Positions 53,582 through 63,257 are shown, counted from the first letter of the stretch. The stretch: DNA of 64,000 nt from Polyangiaceae bacterium (GCA_025353725.1 JANXOF010000044.1:1-64000); one strand, 5' to 3'. The notes: a model not told the origin generated them from the sequence alone. Numbers and translations: made by a program.

Positions 53582-54945
53582 GACGTGGTCTCGGCGAAAG
53601 CGGCAAACGACGCGTCGAGCGCTCGGACGCCTTCTTCAATCTCGGAGCGCGTCACATTGAGCGGTGGTGCGATACGGACCACGTTGCCCCAAAGGCCGCC
53701 GCGGCCGATCAGGAGCCCGTGCTTTTTCGTCTCCTCGAAGAGGCGAGACGTGGCGCTCGCGTCGGGCGTGCGATCCTTGGCGGCTTCGTCTTTCACGAGC
53801 TCGATAGCCTGCATGAGGCCCTTCCCGCGCACGTCGCCAATCACTTTCCCGTACTTCGCTTTGAGCGAAGTGAGGCCGTCGCGAAGTAGCTTGCCCATGT
53901 GCGTTGCGTTGTCCGCGAGGCGTTCGTCGACAATGACATCGAGCGTGGCACTCGCTGCGGCCGTCGTGATCGGATTGCCGCCAAAGGTAGAGATATTACC
54001 GCCTCGCCACGAGTCAGCGACCGCGACGGTGGCGAGACAAGCGGCGATAGGCATTCCGTTAGCGATACCTTTCGCCATCGTCATGATGTCGGGCTCAACG
54101 CCTTCGTGGTGCTCGATGCCCCACATCTTATCGCCCGTCCGCCCGAACCCGGTTTGGACCTCGTCGCAGATAAAAAGTCCTCCGTACTTTTTTACGATAT
54201 CTACGGCGGTCTTGAAGTATCCGTCCGGCGCCACGATAAACCCGCCGACGCCTTGAATGGGCTCGGCCAGGAACCCTGCAATCTGACCCGTTGTCGTGGT
54301 CTGAATCAGTTCCTCGATGTCTTGGGCACATCGAATGCCGCAGTGCTCGATGGTCGCGCCATAGGGGCAGCGATAGCAGTAGGGCGCGTGGGCGTGCTTG
54401 ATAGCGGCGATTTGGGTGGGCACTGCACGGTACTTCGCGTGCGCGGTGAGCGTTTGGCCGAGCATCGAGCGCCCGTGATAGCCGTGCCTCAAAGCAATGA
54501 TCTCTTGCCGCCCGGTCGCCAGCTGCGCGAGCGTTACAGCCGTCTCGTCGGCCTCGGTTCCGCTCGCCGTGAAGAACGCCTTTCCACTCTGCCCGATCTT
54601 GCCTGGGGCGAGCTTGATAAGCTTCTCCGCGAGCTCGACGATCCCCACGGTCGGGTAGAGCGTCGAGACGTGGCCGAGGCGGTCGATTTGAGCATGAAGC
54701 GCGGCGTTGACCTTCGGGTGCGCCTGCCCGAGCGAAACCGTGAGGATGCCGCCGAAGAAGTCGAGGTACTCGCGCCCGTCGAGATCCTTCAGCCGCGCGC
54801 CCTTGCCGCTGTCGAGGCAAAGTGGCTCCTCGTAAAACGTCCCGACACTGGGAAAGAGGTATTGCTTGTGCTTCGCGCGGACTTCCGCACTCGTCCACGT
54901 TTTGTGGGACTTTCCGGTCTTCTCGTTCGCTCCCGATTCGCTCAT
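53578..54945 (-). CDS. Class III aminotransferase, probably beta-alanine/beta-aminoisobutyrate-specific
   Basis: 455 aa from ATG 54945 (MSESGANEKTGKSH). An upstream start would add 47 residues of Arg-rich sequence. PLP motifs are visible: EPLCLDSGKGARLKDLDGRE, SGTEADETAV, HGYHGRSMLGQTL, ICDEVQTGFGRTG and the lysine in MAKGIANG. Class III enzymes move omega-amino groups. In this operon the natural substrate is beta-alanine (from uracil) or 3-aminoisobutyrate (from thymine), giving malonate or methylmalonate semialdehyde for the dehydrogenase two genes upstream. The substrate is inferred from context; alanine-glyoxylate aminotransferases look alike. Confidence 0.9.
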   Translation of the reverse strand: MSESGANEKTGKSHKTWTSAEVRAKHKQYLFPSVGTFYEEPLCLDSGKGARLKDLDGREYLDFFGGILTVSLGQAHPKVNAALHAQIDRLGHVSTLYPTVGIVELAEKLIKLAPGKIGQSGKAFFTASGTEADETAVTLAQLATGRQEIIALRHGYHGRSMLGQTLTAHAKYRAVPTQIAAIKHAHAPYCYRCPYGATIEHCGIRCAQDIEELIQTTTTGQIAGFLAEPIQGVGGFIVAPDGYFKTAVDIVKKYGGLFICDEVQTGFGRTGDKMWGIEHHEGVEPDIMTMAKGIANGMPIAACLATVAVADSWRGGNISTFGGNPITTAAASATLDVIVDERLADNATHMGKLLRDGLTSLKAKYGKVIGDVRGKGLMQAIELVKDEAAKDRTPDASATSRLFEETKKHGLLIGRGGLWGNVVRIAPPLNVTRSEIEEGVRALDASFAAFAETTS

Positions 54946-55125
54946 CTCGGACTGCCTCCCGCCGCGTACGACTGCCGCTTTTTCCTTTTGAAGCACGCGA
55001 TGCCTCGCGAGGAAAAGCTGAGAATGGCGAGCAATGCGGCGACCTGTCAAGCACCTCGGCCGACAAGCGCTTCGAGGCGGCGCCAAGCCCCAAAGGCCTC
55101 CGCGCCTCCGCGGGCGAAAGCGCGC

Positions 55126-55989
55126 CTAAGGCTTCACGAGATCGCCGTACGCCTCGGGGCGCCTATCGCGGTAAAACTGCCATGTTTTACGCACTTCTTC
55201 GATCAGGTCGAGGTCGCACATCGCCGACACGAGTTCGGTCTTATCCTCCGACGCCGTCACGAGAAACTCGCCACGCGGATTCACGATGTAACTCGTGCCG
55301 TAGAACTTGCCGATGTTCCAAGGCGCCTCCGTTCCGACGCGGTTCGACGCGGCAACGAAGTAGCCATTGGCAACCGCATGCGCCGGCTGCTCGAGCTTCC
55401 ACAAGTACTGCGATAGCCCCGCGACCGTCGCCGACGGGTTGAACACAACTTCGGCGCCGTTAAGGCCAAGCGCGCGCGCTCCCTCCGGGAAATGGCGGTC
55501 GTAACAGATGTAGACGCCGACCTTGCCGTACCGCGTTTGAAAGACGGGGAATCCAGTATTCCCGGGGCGAAAAAAGAACTTCTCCCAGAACTGATTCGTG
55601 TGCGGAATATGATGTTTGCGGTACTTACCGAGATACGCGCCGTCGGCGTCGATGACGGCTGCGGTGTTGTAGTAAACGCCCGGTTGCTCGCGCTCGTAGA
55701 CCGGAACCACCATCGCCATTTGGTACTTCTTGGCGAACGTCTGCATCCGCTCGGTCGTCGGACCCGGAACGGCCTCCGTCGCGTCGTACCAAAAGGGATC
55801 CTGGCTTGGGCAGAAGTAAGGGCCGTTGAAGATCTCCTGCAACCCTAAAATCTGAACCCCACGCTTTCCCGCCTCTTCAATAAGCGGCACGTGCACGTCG
55901 AGCGAGGCCTGCTGCGTCTGCTTATGGCTCCACCCTACCTGGTAGGGAGTCGCCGCTTGGATTAAACCAATGTGCACGTTGCGGGGCAT
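55126..55989 (-). CDS. Nitrilase-superfamily amidohydrolase, probable beta-ureidopropionase
   Basis: 287 aa from ATG 55989 (MPRNVHIGLIQAATPY). The catalytic triad is Glu52 in GLQEIFNGPYFC, Lys125 in KYRKHHIP and Cys162 in YICYDRHFPEG. In pyrimidine catabolism the family hydrolyses N-carbamoyl-beta-alanine to beta-alanine, CO2 and ammonia, and the motif HIPHTNQFWEKFFFRPGNTG suits that group. N-carbamoylputrescine amidases are close relatives, so the name relies on the operon. It is 53 bp downstream of the dehydrogenase gene and 180 bp upstream of the aminotransferase gene. Confidence 0.9.
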   Translation of the reverse strand: MPRNVHIGLIQAATPYQVGWSHKQTQQASLDVHVPLIEEAGKRGVQILGLQEIFNGPYFCPSQDPFWYDATEAVPGPTTERMQTFAKKYQMAMVVPVYEREQPGVYYNTAAVIDADGAYLGKYRKHHIPHTNQFWEKFFFRPGNTGFPVFQTRYGKVGVYICYDRHFPEGARALGLNGAEVVFNPSATVAGLSQYLWKLEQPAHAVANGYFVAASNRVGTEAPWNIGKFYGTSYIVNPRGEFLVTASEDKTELVSAMCDLDLIEEVRKTWQFYRDRRPEAYGDLVKP

Positions 55990-56042
55990 GTCTTTTCGTC
56001 TCTCGTCTTCTAGCGAACGCGTTCGGGTTCTCGGGACTCAGC

Positions 56043-57512
56043 TCACCACCAGCGTTGAATGGCCGTCTTGCTTTGCGTGTAAAAGCCAACCGAATCTTTG
56101 CCGTGTGCTTTCAGGTCGCCGAAGAACGACCCTTTGGAGCCTCCGAACGTGAAGTAGGCCATCGGTGCGGCGACGCCGATGTTCACGCCGACCATCGCCG
56201 CGCCTATCTCGTGCGTAAACCTTCGCGCGGCCGCACCGTTCGACGTGTAGATACTCGCCGCGTTGGCGAGGGGATGCGCATTCGCCATAGCGAGTGCGCT
56301 TTCGAGGTCCGGGGACTTCGAAAGGCATAGAACAGGGCCGAATATTTCCTCGCGGCCGATCGTCATCAAGGGAGTGACGTCGCCAAACACCGTCGGTCCG
56401 ACGAAGTGGCCGCGCGGGTAGCCATCAACCTTACAGCCACGCCCATCGAGCAAAAGCTTCGCGCCTTCTTTGATTCCTAGTTCGATGTACGCGAGCACGC
56501 GCTCCTTGTGCGTGGCGCTAATGAGAGGCCCCATCGTCACGCCAGCTTGGTGTCCCTCACCGACCGTGATTCGGCTCGCGCGCGCGACGATTTGTTCGGC
56601 CAGCTTCGCGTAGGCAGGACCCACACCGACCGCGATGGCGGTCGCGAGACAACGCTGCCCCGCACAGCCGAAGGCGCTGTCCGCAATGTTGGCGACGGAC
56701 TTTTCCCAGTCACAGTCGTCCATCACCAGCGTATAATTTTTTGCGCCACCGAGAGCCTGAAAGCGCTTCCCCGTAGCGCCGCAGCGGGCTGCAACGTGCT
56801 GTGCAACGGGGCTCGAACCGACGAACGAGACGCCTTTGACGTCGCGATGTTCGAGGATCCCGTTCACGACGTCGCGGCCGCCGTGAACCATATTGACGAC
56901 ACCGGGCGGGAGCTTCAACTCGTGAAGGAGTTCAAAGATTCGGTACTGCGAAAAGGGAACTTGTTCGCTCGGCTTCACGACGACGGTGTTGCCCGTGGCG
57001 ATCGCATAAGGCAAAAACCAGAGGGGCACCATCGACGGGAAGTTGTAGGGCGCAATGATTCCGAACACGCCCAACGGTTGGCGGTAGGAGGCGCAATCGA
57101 TGCCTGCCGCCACTTGCTCGAGCGTGTCGCCGAGCATCAACGAGGGGATGCCTGCGGCGGTCTCGACATTGTCGATGCCTCGGCGCACGTCACCTCGTGA
57201 CTCCTCGACGGTCTTCCCGTGCTCCTGCGTGCAGATCGAGAGAAGTTCGTCGTAGTTCTTCTCCATCAGGTTACGGAGGTCGAACATGTACCGCGCGCGA
57301 ACGGGAGCGGGGGTCTCGCGCCATGACGGAAACGCCTTGCTCGCGGCGGCGACGGCCGCATCGACATCGGCCGCATTGCCCATCGGTACCTTGCCGAGCG
57401 CGTCGCCCGTGGCCGGGTTTACAACCTCGTTCCACTCCGCCTCGGAACTCGAAGAGAGACACCACGCGCCGCCGATGTAGTTGCGAACCTTTTCGACGTA
57501 GTACTTCTGCAT
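56043..57512 (-). CDS. mmsA: CoA-acylating methylmalonate-semialdehyde dehydrogenase
   Basis: 489 aa from ATG 57512 (MQKYYVEKVRNYIGGAW). The ATG at 57569 would add 19 residues. Aldehyde dehydrogenase motifs: IIAPYNFPSMVPLWF, VVKPSEQVPFS, SFVGSSPVAQHV, the catalytic Cys in GCAGQRCLATAIA, and FGPVLCLSK. It converts malonate or methylmalonate semialdehyde to acetyl-CoA or propionyl-CoA with NAD. This is the end step of uracil/thymine reductive catabolism and is also used in valine degradation. It is the first gene of the minus-strand operon, and a 61-bp gap separates it from the lipoprotein gene on the same strand upstream. Confidence 0.95.
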   Translation of the reverse strand: MQKYYVEKVRNYIGGAWCLSSSSEAEWNEVVNPATGDALGKVPMGNAADVDAAVAAASKAFPSWRETPAPVRARYMFDLRNLMEKNYDELLSICTQEHGKTVEESRGDVRRGIDNVETAAGIPSLMLGDTLEQVAAGIDCASYRQPLGVFGIIAPYNFPSMVPLWFLPYAIATGNTVVVKPSEQVPFSQYRIFELLHELKLPPGVVNMVHGGRDVVNGILEHRDVKGVSFVGSSPVAQHVAARCGATGKRFQALGGAKNYTLVMDDCDWEKSVANIADSAFGCAGQRCLATAIAVGVGPAYAKLAEQIVARASRITVGEGHQAGVTMGPLISATHKERVLAYIELGIKEGAKLLLDGRGCKVDGYPRGHFVGPTVFGDVTPLMTIGREEIFGPVLCLSKSPDLESALAMANAHPLANAASIYTSNGAAARRFTHEIGAAMVGVNIGVAAPMAYFTFGGSKGSFFGDLKAHGKDSVGFYTQSKTAIQRWW

Positions 57513-57592
57513 TTGGCCGGCGAGCCTTTCACCACGTGCACGCTTGGTCAAGAGGGATGGCTCGACCAAGCGAGACGCGCGCTTTCAGCCGA

Positions 57593-59152
57593 TCACGGGA
57601 TGTCCATCGCGTAGAGGCCACCACCGGCGGCAACCGGCTTCGTGTAAACGAAAGTTGTACCGTAAGAGCCGTAGTCGCCTCGAACACCGGAAACCAGTGG
57701 CAGCGGTGCGGATGGCGCGGCGGCATCAAAGATTTTTATGTCAAAAAGATCTTCACTCCCTCCCGTTTTCACCTCAATGACAATCGCCTTGGTGCCGGCG
57801 GCTAGCGGCGCCGCAAATTGAACGCCCGACGCTACGTCCTGGGACGTGGCAGCTCCGCTCACTGCACGCGATTTGAGATTTCCCACCGCCGTTTTTCCAG
57901 GCGGCACATCGCTTAAAAAGAGCAGATGTGTACCTGACGCGGTAAACCCGACACCAAGTCCGGTCGGCGTCGTCAGCAACTCAACGGGCGTTTGATTCGC
58001 GTTCGTTGTATCTCCGAGCTTGAGATCAATGAGTGTCGTGTCGCCGGCCGCGGGCGTAGACACTTTCGAGTGGAAGAGAACGCGACTTCTGTCGCGTGAC
58101 AACGCAACGCGGCCTGCGAATTGAGGAGTCGCAACGAGCGTCGTCGCCGTGCCCCCCGCGCTGGGTATGCGCTTCAGGGCATTGCTTTCCGTCTCGTAAA
58201 TAAGGCTCAACCCATCCTCTGAAAAGAATCCCGTTCGAACGTTACTTTCAACGTCCTTGACCCCACTCCCGGCCACCGCGACTAACTTCGCCTTGCCGCT
58301 GTTCGTTGCTCGTACGAAGGCATTGTCTCCCGCTTTGTCGACGGCAAGCTGGTTTGAATCGAGTGCCGTTTGAGCCCCATTGATCACGGTGGTGGGCGTC
58401 GGCGACGCGCTGGCGGCCACCACGACGAGACTCGCCGCCGTAAGGCCGTTGCCATTGCCGTTGCACCAAACTCCGAAAAACGCGTTTCCTCCGAAAACAT
58501 AGTTTGGTTTACATTTCGCAGCGATAAGGTTCACGTTTGGTATGACCGCCGTTGTCGCAGTCGCGACCGTGGAGGGAACACCTGGCGTCGTAACCGCAAT
58601 CGTTGCCGTGTCGGCGGGTGAGTTGAACGTGAAGGCCACCCGGGAGCCGTCAAGACTCGAGTCGAACTGGCCTACGACGGACTGGGTGGCGACGTTCACC
58701 TTCAGCCCGCCTGCCTTCGTCCACAGGTTAATCTTTCCGGCCTCACTCGCCGCGTCTACGTCGGTCCAAAACGCGACCGTCACGCCTGCAATGGCAAGAT
58801 TACCGTCGCTCGCAACGGTGCCGAGCTTCACCGGTTCTCCGCCGGTCAGCGCGACGACCTCGATATCGCGCGTGTCGGCGACGGCGCCGTCAATAGTATA
58901 AACGACTTGGTCGTCCGAGGTCTTCGCCACGAAGTGAACGGCGCCCGTTTTGAGCGTCACCGTTTGCGGCTTCGGAACACCACCGCCGTCTATTCCATCG
59001 TCGGGTAACCCGCCGCCATCGCGCTTTCCTATCGTACCCCCCGCGTCCGGGGCGGCCGTGGCAGGAGACGTGCTGCTGCATGCAGGCGCGGCGGCGACGA
59101 GTAGAAGGCCGCCGACCACACCGGCGCCGCCAAGACATAGGCGAATACGCAT
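57593..59152 (-). CDS. Lipoprotein with WD40/TolB-like beta-propeller repeats
   Basis: 519 aa from ATG 59152 (MRIRLCLGGAGVVGG). The lipobox is APAC, followed by a Gly/Asp-rich linker. The rest is regularly spaced strands in blocks of about 45 residues with hydrophobic-x-x-hydrophobic alternation, for example NLAIAGVTVAFWTDVDAAS, LSLIYETESNALKRIPSAGG and RSRVLFHSKVST, which suggest a six- or seven-bladed propeller. No catalytic motif is seen. Its start is 98 bp from the divergent HerA-like gene, and mmsA lies just downstream on the same strand. Confidence 0.8.
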   Translation of the reverse strand: MRIRLCLGGAGVVGGLLLVAAAPACSSTSPATAAPDAGGTIGKRDGGGLPDDGIDGGGVPKPQTVTLKTGAVHFVAKTSDDQVVYTIDGAVADTRDIEVVALTGGEPVKLGTVASDGNLAIAGVTVAFWTDVDAASEAGKINLWTKAGGLKVNVATQSVVGQFDSSLDGSRVAFTFNSPADTATIAVTTPGVPSTVATATTAVIPNVNLIAAKCKPNYVFGGNAFFGVWCNGNGNGLTAASLVVVAASASPTPTTVINGAQTALDSNQLAVDKAGDNAFVRATNSGKAKLVAVAGSGVKDVESNVRTGFFSEDGLSLIYETESNALKRIPSAGGTATTLVATPQFAGRVALSRDRSRVLFHSKVSTPAAGDTTLIDLKLGDTTNANQTPVELLTTPTGLGVGFTASGTHLLFLSDVPPGKTAVGNLKSRAVSGAATSQDVASGVQFAAPLAAGTKAIVIEVKTGGSEDLFDIKIFDAAAPSAPLPLVSGVRGDYGSYGTTFVYTKPVAAGGGLYAMDIP

Positions 59153-59250
59153 TCAAAGCTTCTTCGATACCGCGCGCGTGCGGCTATCGAAGTCGTATCA
59201 CGAGGCAACGCGTCGGGCTGGACCCGAACCGTGATATCGACGTGCCGAAC

Positions 59251-61620
59251 ATGCCGACTGCGCCCGACATCCAAGACTTCGAAAAGCTCGGTGCCTTTTA
59301 TCTAGGTCGCACCAACGCACCTGATGAGGCCCCATCACCGTACTTGTACGACGCTCGTGATCTGACCACCCACGCCGTCGTCATCGGGATGACAGGAAGC
59401 GGCAAAACCGGCTTGTCTATCGCGCTTCTCGAAGAAGCCGCGATCGACGGCATTCCCGCGATCGTCGTCGACCCCAAGGGCGATCTCGGAAATCTTCTCC
59501 TTACGTTTCCCGAGCTCCGTAACGAGGACTTTGAGCGCTGGGCGCCTTCCGGGGTAGAGGCTGCGGTCGAGGCCTCGAAGTGGCGCGCGGGCCTCGCCGA
59601 GTGGGGACAAGACGCCGCGCGCATTCAGCGGCTCCGCGCGGCCGCCGACATTACGCTCTACACGCCCGGCAGTCGGGCTGGACGGCCTCTCTCGATCACG
59701 GGTTCGCTCGCCGTGCCCCCGCTCGCGATCCGCGGCGACGCCGAACTCGTCAACGAGCGCGTCACGCAAGTCGCCACGAGTCTCCTCGGGCTCGTCGGCG
59801 TCACCGCAGAGCCTGGAAAAAGCCGCGAACACGTGCTTGTCGCGACAATTCTCCAGCGTGCGTGGGCTGCGGGCGAAAGCCTTACGCTCTCTGATCTCGT
59901 GGTTCGCATCCAAGACCCGCCCTTCGATCGCATCGGCGTGCTCGATATCGAATCATTTTTCTCGACCAAGGAGCGATTCAGCCTCGCGGTCGCCTACAAC
60001 AGTATGCTCGCCTCGCCAGGGTTCGACGCATGGCTCGAGGGCGACCCGCTTGACGTTGGCAAGTTGCTTTGGACGAGCGAGGGCAAACCGCGCGTCTCGA
60101 TTCTCTCGATTGCGCATCTCGACGACGCGCAGCGGATGTTCTTCGTATCGCTGCTTCTCGGGCAAATGGTCTCGTGGATGCGCATGCAGCATGGTACGCC
60201 GAGCCTGCGCGCCCTCTTTTTTATGGACGAGGTGCTTGGGTATTTTCCGCCCGTCGCGATGCCGCCGTCCAAACCGCCGCTGCTCGTGCTTTTGAAACAA
60301 GCGCGCGCGTTCGGTCTTGGCCTTGTCCTCGCGACGCAAAACCCCGTCGACCTGGATTACAAAGGATTATCGAACGCCGGAACGTGGCTTATCGGGCGCC
60401 TCCAAACCGCGCGTGACAAGGCGCGTGTCATCGACGGCCTCGAAGGCGCAGCGGTGGGGGAGGCAGGGGAGGCGTTCGATCGCGCGACGGTCGAGCGCAT
60501 TCTTTCAGGTCTCAAAAAGAGGCATTTCTACGTTCACAACGTGCACGCGGCGGGACCTGTCGTCATCGAATCACGGTGGACGATGTCGTACCTTCGCGGC
60601 CCCCTGACGCGAGAAGAGGTCCGTGGGCTATCGGGCGGTGGCTCCAAAACAGAGGCGTCGCCGGCTGACGCAGGTTCCATCCGCGAATCCGCACATGCGA
60701 CGGTGGTGATGCAAGAGTCTGGAACAGCGCGACCCGTGGTCCCTCCCGGAGTGGTCGAGGTGTTCTTCCCGACGACCACGCGGCGGCCTCTGTACCGTGC
60801 GTGGGCGGTGGGCGCGGCTCGAATCGCATTTGTCGACGCGAAAACGGGACTCGACTTCGCGCGCGAGGTGATGTTCCTCGCGCCCGTCGGGGAGGGGCCT
60901 ATCGCGGTGCATTGGGAAGACGCGAAGTGGGCGGGTGCGCTCCAGGTTCGGGAGCTCGTGAGTGAGCCGGCGGCGGGCGCGCGCTTCGAGCAGGTCCCGC
61001 CTCCGCTTCTCTCGGCGAAGAACTACGCGGCGTGGTCGAAGTCGTTCGCGGCGTGGCTCGTGAACACCCAAGGCGTGGCGCGCTGGAGGAGCGCCTCACT
61101 CAAGGCTTTCTCGGCGCCGAACGAGGATGAGGGTGCATTTCGCGCGCGCCTTGGGCAGACAGCGCGTGAAGCGCGCGACCGCGCAGCTTCCGAGTTGAGG
61201 GAAAAGGCGACTCCGCGCTTCGTGCAACTCGAAGAGCGTATCCGTGCCGCGCAAAACGCGGTGGCACGCGAAGAGGCGCAAGTCAGTGCGCAGCGCGTGG
61301 AGGCGGCGTTGTCGTTGGGCGGGGGGCTGCTCGGATCGTTCCTCAGTGGCCGCGCGGGTCGGGCGGTCACCGGCGCCTCGCGCGCGGCGAAGAGTGCCAG
61401 TCGCGCGGTGAAAGAATCGCGAGACGCCGCGCGCGAACAGGAAAACCTCACGACGCTCCTCGACCGGTACCGCACGGCACAAGAGGACTTGACCGCTCAA
61501 TTAAAGGACATCGCGAGCGCGCTCGACCCGACGACGGCTCCTCTTGAGAGTGTCGTGGTGAAGCCGAAAAAAGCTGGTGTTACCGTACATCTGGTGGCGC
61601 TGGCGTGGCGCGCTACCTAA
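59251..61620 (+). CDS. HerA-like ATPase (FtsK/HerA superfamily, DUF853-type)
   Basis: 789 aa from ATG 59251 (MPTAPDIQDFEKLG). Starts further upstream would overlap the divergent lipoprotein gene. The Walker A is GMTGSGKT (46-53), and DPKGDLGNLLLTFPELRN follows the strand beyond it. Walker B is LFFMDEVLGY (about D326), then LATQNPVDLDYKGLSNAGTWLIGRL, the sensor region typical of HerA-like ATPases. The last 170 residues are charged coiled coil (QLEERIRAAQNAVAREEAQ, AAREQENLTTLLDRYRTAQ). HerA works with the NurA nuclease in DNA end resection, and related proteins act in defence. No nuclease gene neighbours it, so its role is open. Confidence 0.9.
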   Translation: MPTAPDIQDFEKLGAFYLGRTNAPDEAPSPYLYDARDLTTHAVVIGMTGSGKTGLSIALLEEAAIDGIPAIVVDPKGDLGNLLLTFPELRNEDFERWAPSGVEAAVEASKWRAGLAEWGQDAARIQRLRAAADITLYTPGSRAGRPLSITGSLAVPPLAIRGDAELVNERVTQVATSLLGLVGVTAEPGKSREHVLVATILQRAWAAGESLTLSDLVVRIQDPPFDRIGVLDIESFFSTKERFSLAVAYNSMLASPGFDAWLEGDPLDVGKLLWTSEGKPRVSILSIAHLDDAQRMFFVSLLLGQMVSWMRMQHGTPSLRALFFMDEVLGYFPPVAMPPSKPPLLVLLKQARAFGLGLVLATQNPVDLDYKGLSNAGTWLIGRLQTARDKARVIDGLEGAAVGEAGEAFDRATVERILSGLKKRHFYVHNVHAAGPVVIESRWTMSYLRGPLTREEVRGLSGGGSKTEASPADAGSIRESAHATVVMQESGTARPVVPPGVVEVFFPTTTRRPLYRAWAVGAARIAFVDAKTGLDFAREVMFLAPVGEGPIAVHWEDAKWAGALQVRELVSEPAAGARFEQVPPPLLSAKNYAAWSKSFAAWLVNTQGVARWRSASLKAFSAPNEDEGAFRARLGQTAREARDRAASELREKATPRFVQLEERIRAAQNAVAREEAQVSAQRVEAALSLGGGLLGSFLSGRAGRAVTGASRAAKSASRAVKESRDAAREQENLTTLLDRYRTAQEDLTAQLKDIASALDPTTAPLESVVVKPKKAGVTVHLVALAWRAT

Positions 61621-61636
61621 CCGTAAGGTTTTGGAC

Positions 61637-62213
61637 CTAGCCAGGGTTTTGGCGGTCGTTCATATTGTTATCGCCATCTTGGTACGAAGACTGCGCCGTG
61701 CCGCTCAGGTACTCAGTCTTGCGAGTGGCGTCGCCGCACGCCCAAAGTTTGATGCAGGCTTGCTGTTCGGCCTCCGTGATGGCCGTGCTCGTCGTGTTGT
61801 TACACGCCGTGATGTGTGCGTTGTATTGCTCGATGAACACGGCGTTTCCGGCTTCGGTGAGCGCACACGTGTGAAGGCTGCCCGCGGAGATCGACTTTAC
61901 GTCGCTGACGTCCTGCCCATCCACTGGAGCGTGCGAGCTCGTTTGGGAAGCGTTTCCGAGCTTAACGTCGAGATTCGAGCCCCAGCACTGGACGGTGCCG
62001 CCAACCTTGATGGCGCAGGCGTGGAATTGGCCGACCGCGAGCGAGAGCTGCGGCGTCGGCATCGCGAGAGCTTGGCGGAGGCGTGTCGCTCGGTCGGTGT
62101 CGGACGCTACGTTGCCTCACGAATAAGCTGAAGGGTCCGATAGCGCTTCACCACCGCCGACGCCCGAATTATGCTCCACAAGCTGTATCGTTCCATTCCA
62201 CAGATCTAGAGCA
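61637..62213 (-). pseudogene. RCC1-repeat protein, truncated and interrupted by a stop
   Basis: An open minus frame reads LWNGTIQLVEHNSGVGGGE to a TGA at 62119-62117, then GNVASDTDRATRLRQALA and, from ATG 62062, the RCC1 blocks VGQFHACAIKVGGTVQCWGSN and SISAGSLHTCALTEAG. It ends with a Cys-rich tail (IKLWACGDATRKTEYL) at 61637. The CxxGxxxVxCWG pattern marks RCC1. The upstream part of the gene is missing because the hydrolase gene ends at 62214. The in-frame TGA and missing N-terminus make a functional product unlikely. Confidence 0.6.
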
Positions 62214-63212
62214 CTAGGGAAGCGGCACGTCGCCTTCGTGCGCGAGGACAAAGGCGAACGCTTCTCTCATGAGAGCCTCCATGTCACTCGGATAGCGGTG
62301 AGCCACGCCGCGCATCACGAGGAGCTTTGCGGGGAACCTTTCGCGCTCGAGCGCGTCTTGGGTTTTTGCCATTCCCGCGAGCTCGGTGCCCAACTCGCCG
62401 GCGAGAAGCGCAACGGCGCGAACGCCGGCCCTGCGCAAAGCGGTTGCGTCAAGCGGTGCGTTAGCCTCGATGATGACGAGGTACGGCCAGCGCGACGGGT
62501 GCATCCTGGCAAGTACGGGTACCGCGAACCCTCCGCGCGACCATCCCGTAAGCACGGCTCCGTCGCGGCGAATCACCCCTGCGTGCTTGACGGAGACCTT
62601 GGCAATCGAGCGCTCGAGATCGGCGTCCATGATCGTGACGAGCTCGCCCCAGGTCGGAGCCTCCCACGACGGAGGACCGACCTCGGCATCGCCGCATCGT
62701 GCGTTGCCCGACGGCGCGACAAGAACGCCTACGTCAGCCGCCGCTTGAAGCCACGTGCCCGACGAGTAGGAAGGCGGATGGCAGATGCCGTGAAGGTGAG
62801 CGATAAGACGGAACGGTCGCGTCAGGCCGCTCTTTGCGTCGCCAGGTAGGGCATAGTACGCGGTCCGGCCCGGGCTAAGCGGCACAGCGTGAGGCCCATT
62901 CGCTTTAGAATGGTCGGTGCCCGCTGAAACAGAAAGATTTTCGGGCCAAGAGCGAGGCTCCGGAGGTCCGACCGATGCGCTCACCGATGCGCTGACCGCT
63001 TCGCTGACCGATGCGCCGGCTGTGGGTAACGGTCGCCGCGTTTCGACGCGAGCAGGAGCGACCACGCGGGCAGAAACGGCGATGCTGGCCGCACCACGCG
63101 GAGATGCGAGCGTATCCGTGGACCGGCTACATCCACACGCGAGCGCACCGGCAAGCACAAGCTGTACGAAGAGCGTCGCGGCTGTGACGCGTTTGGGGAT
63201 TGCCCGGAGCAC
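62214..63212 (-). CDS. Alpha/beta-hydrolase-fold lipoprotein
   Basis: 332 aa from ATG 63212. A signal segment ends with the lipobox ALACGC. A Ser/Ala/Val-rich stretch with repeated SVSEAVSASVSASVG (about residues 66-82) makes a flexible linker. The hydrolase domain starts at about 105: LIAHLHGICHPP (oxyanion strand), the nucleophile elbow LTGWSRGGFAVP (GxSxG), VALLAGELGT and the likely catalytic His in MRGVAHRYPSDM. Predicted to be an exported esterase or peptidase; the substrate is unknown. It is divergent from the tail-anchored protein gene with only 45 bp between starts. Confidence 0.85.
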   Translation of the reverse strand: MLRAIPKRVTAATLFVQLVLAGALACGCSRSTDTLASPRGAASIAVSARVVAPARVETRRPLPTAGASVSEAVSASVSASVGPPEPRSWPENLSVSAGTDHSKANGPHAVPLSPGRTAYYALPGDAKSGLTRPFRLIAHLHGICHPPSYSSGTWLQAAADVGVLVAPSGNARCGDAEVGPPSWEAPTWGELVTIMDADLERSIAKVSVKHAGVIRRDGAVLTGWSRGGFAVPVLARMHPSRWPYLVIIEANAPLDATALRRAGVRAVALLAGELGTELAGMAKTQDALERERFPAKLLVMRGVAHRYPSDMEALMREAFAFVLAHEGDVPLP

Positions 63213-63257
63213 GCGTCGTCTATAAACCTAGAACTCGTCGCTGACGCGACGCCCCGC

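Noticed and set aside
53899-55416. 505-codon open frame on the plus strand
   Set aside because: It runs opposite the class III aminotransferase and amidohydrolase genes, which have clear motifs. Long antisense frames are expected in high-GC DNA with strongly biased third positions.
59080-59250. N-terminal extension of the HerA-like ATPase (57 codons)
   Set aside because: The extension is Arg-rich, overlaps the start of the divergent lipoprotein gene and lacks homology; the ATG at 59251 fits the family start.
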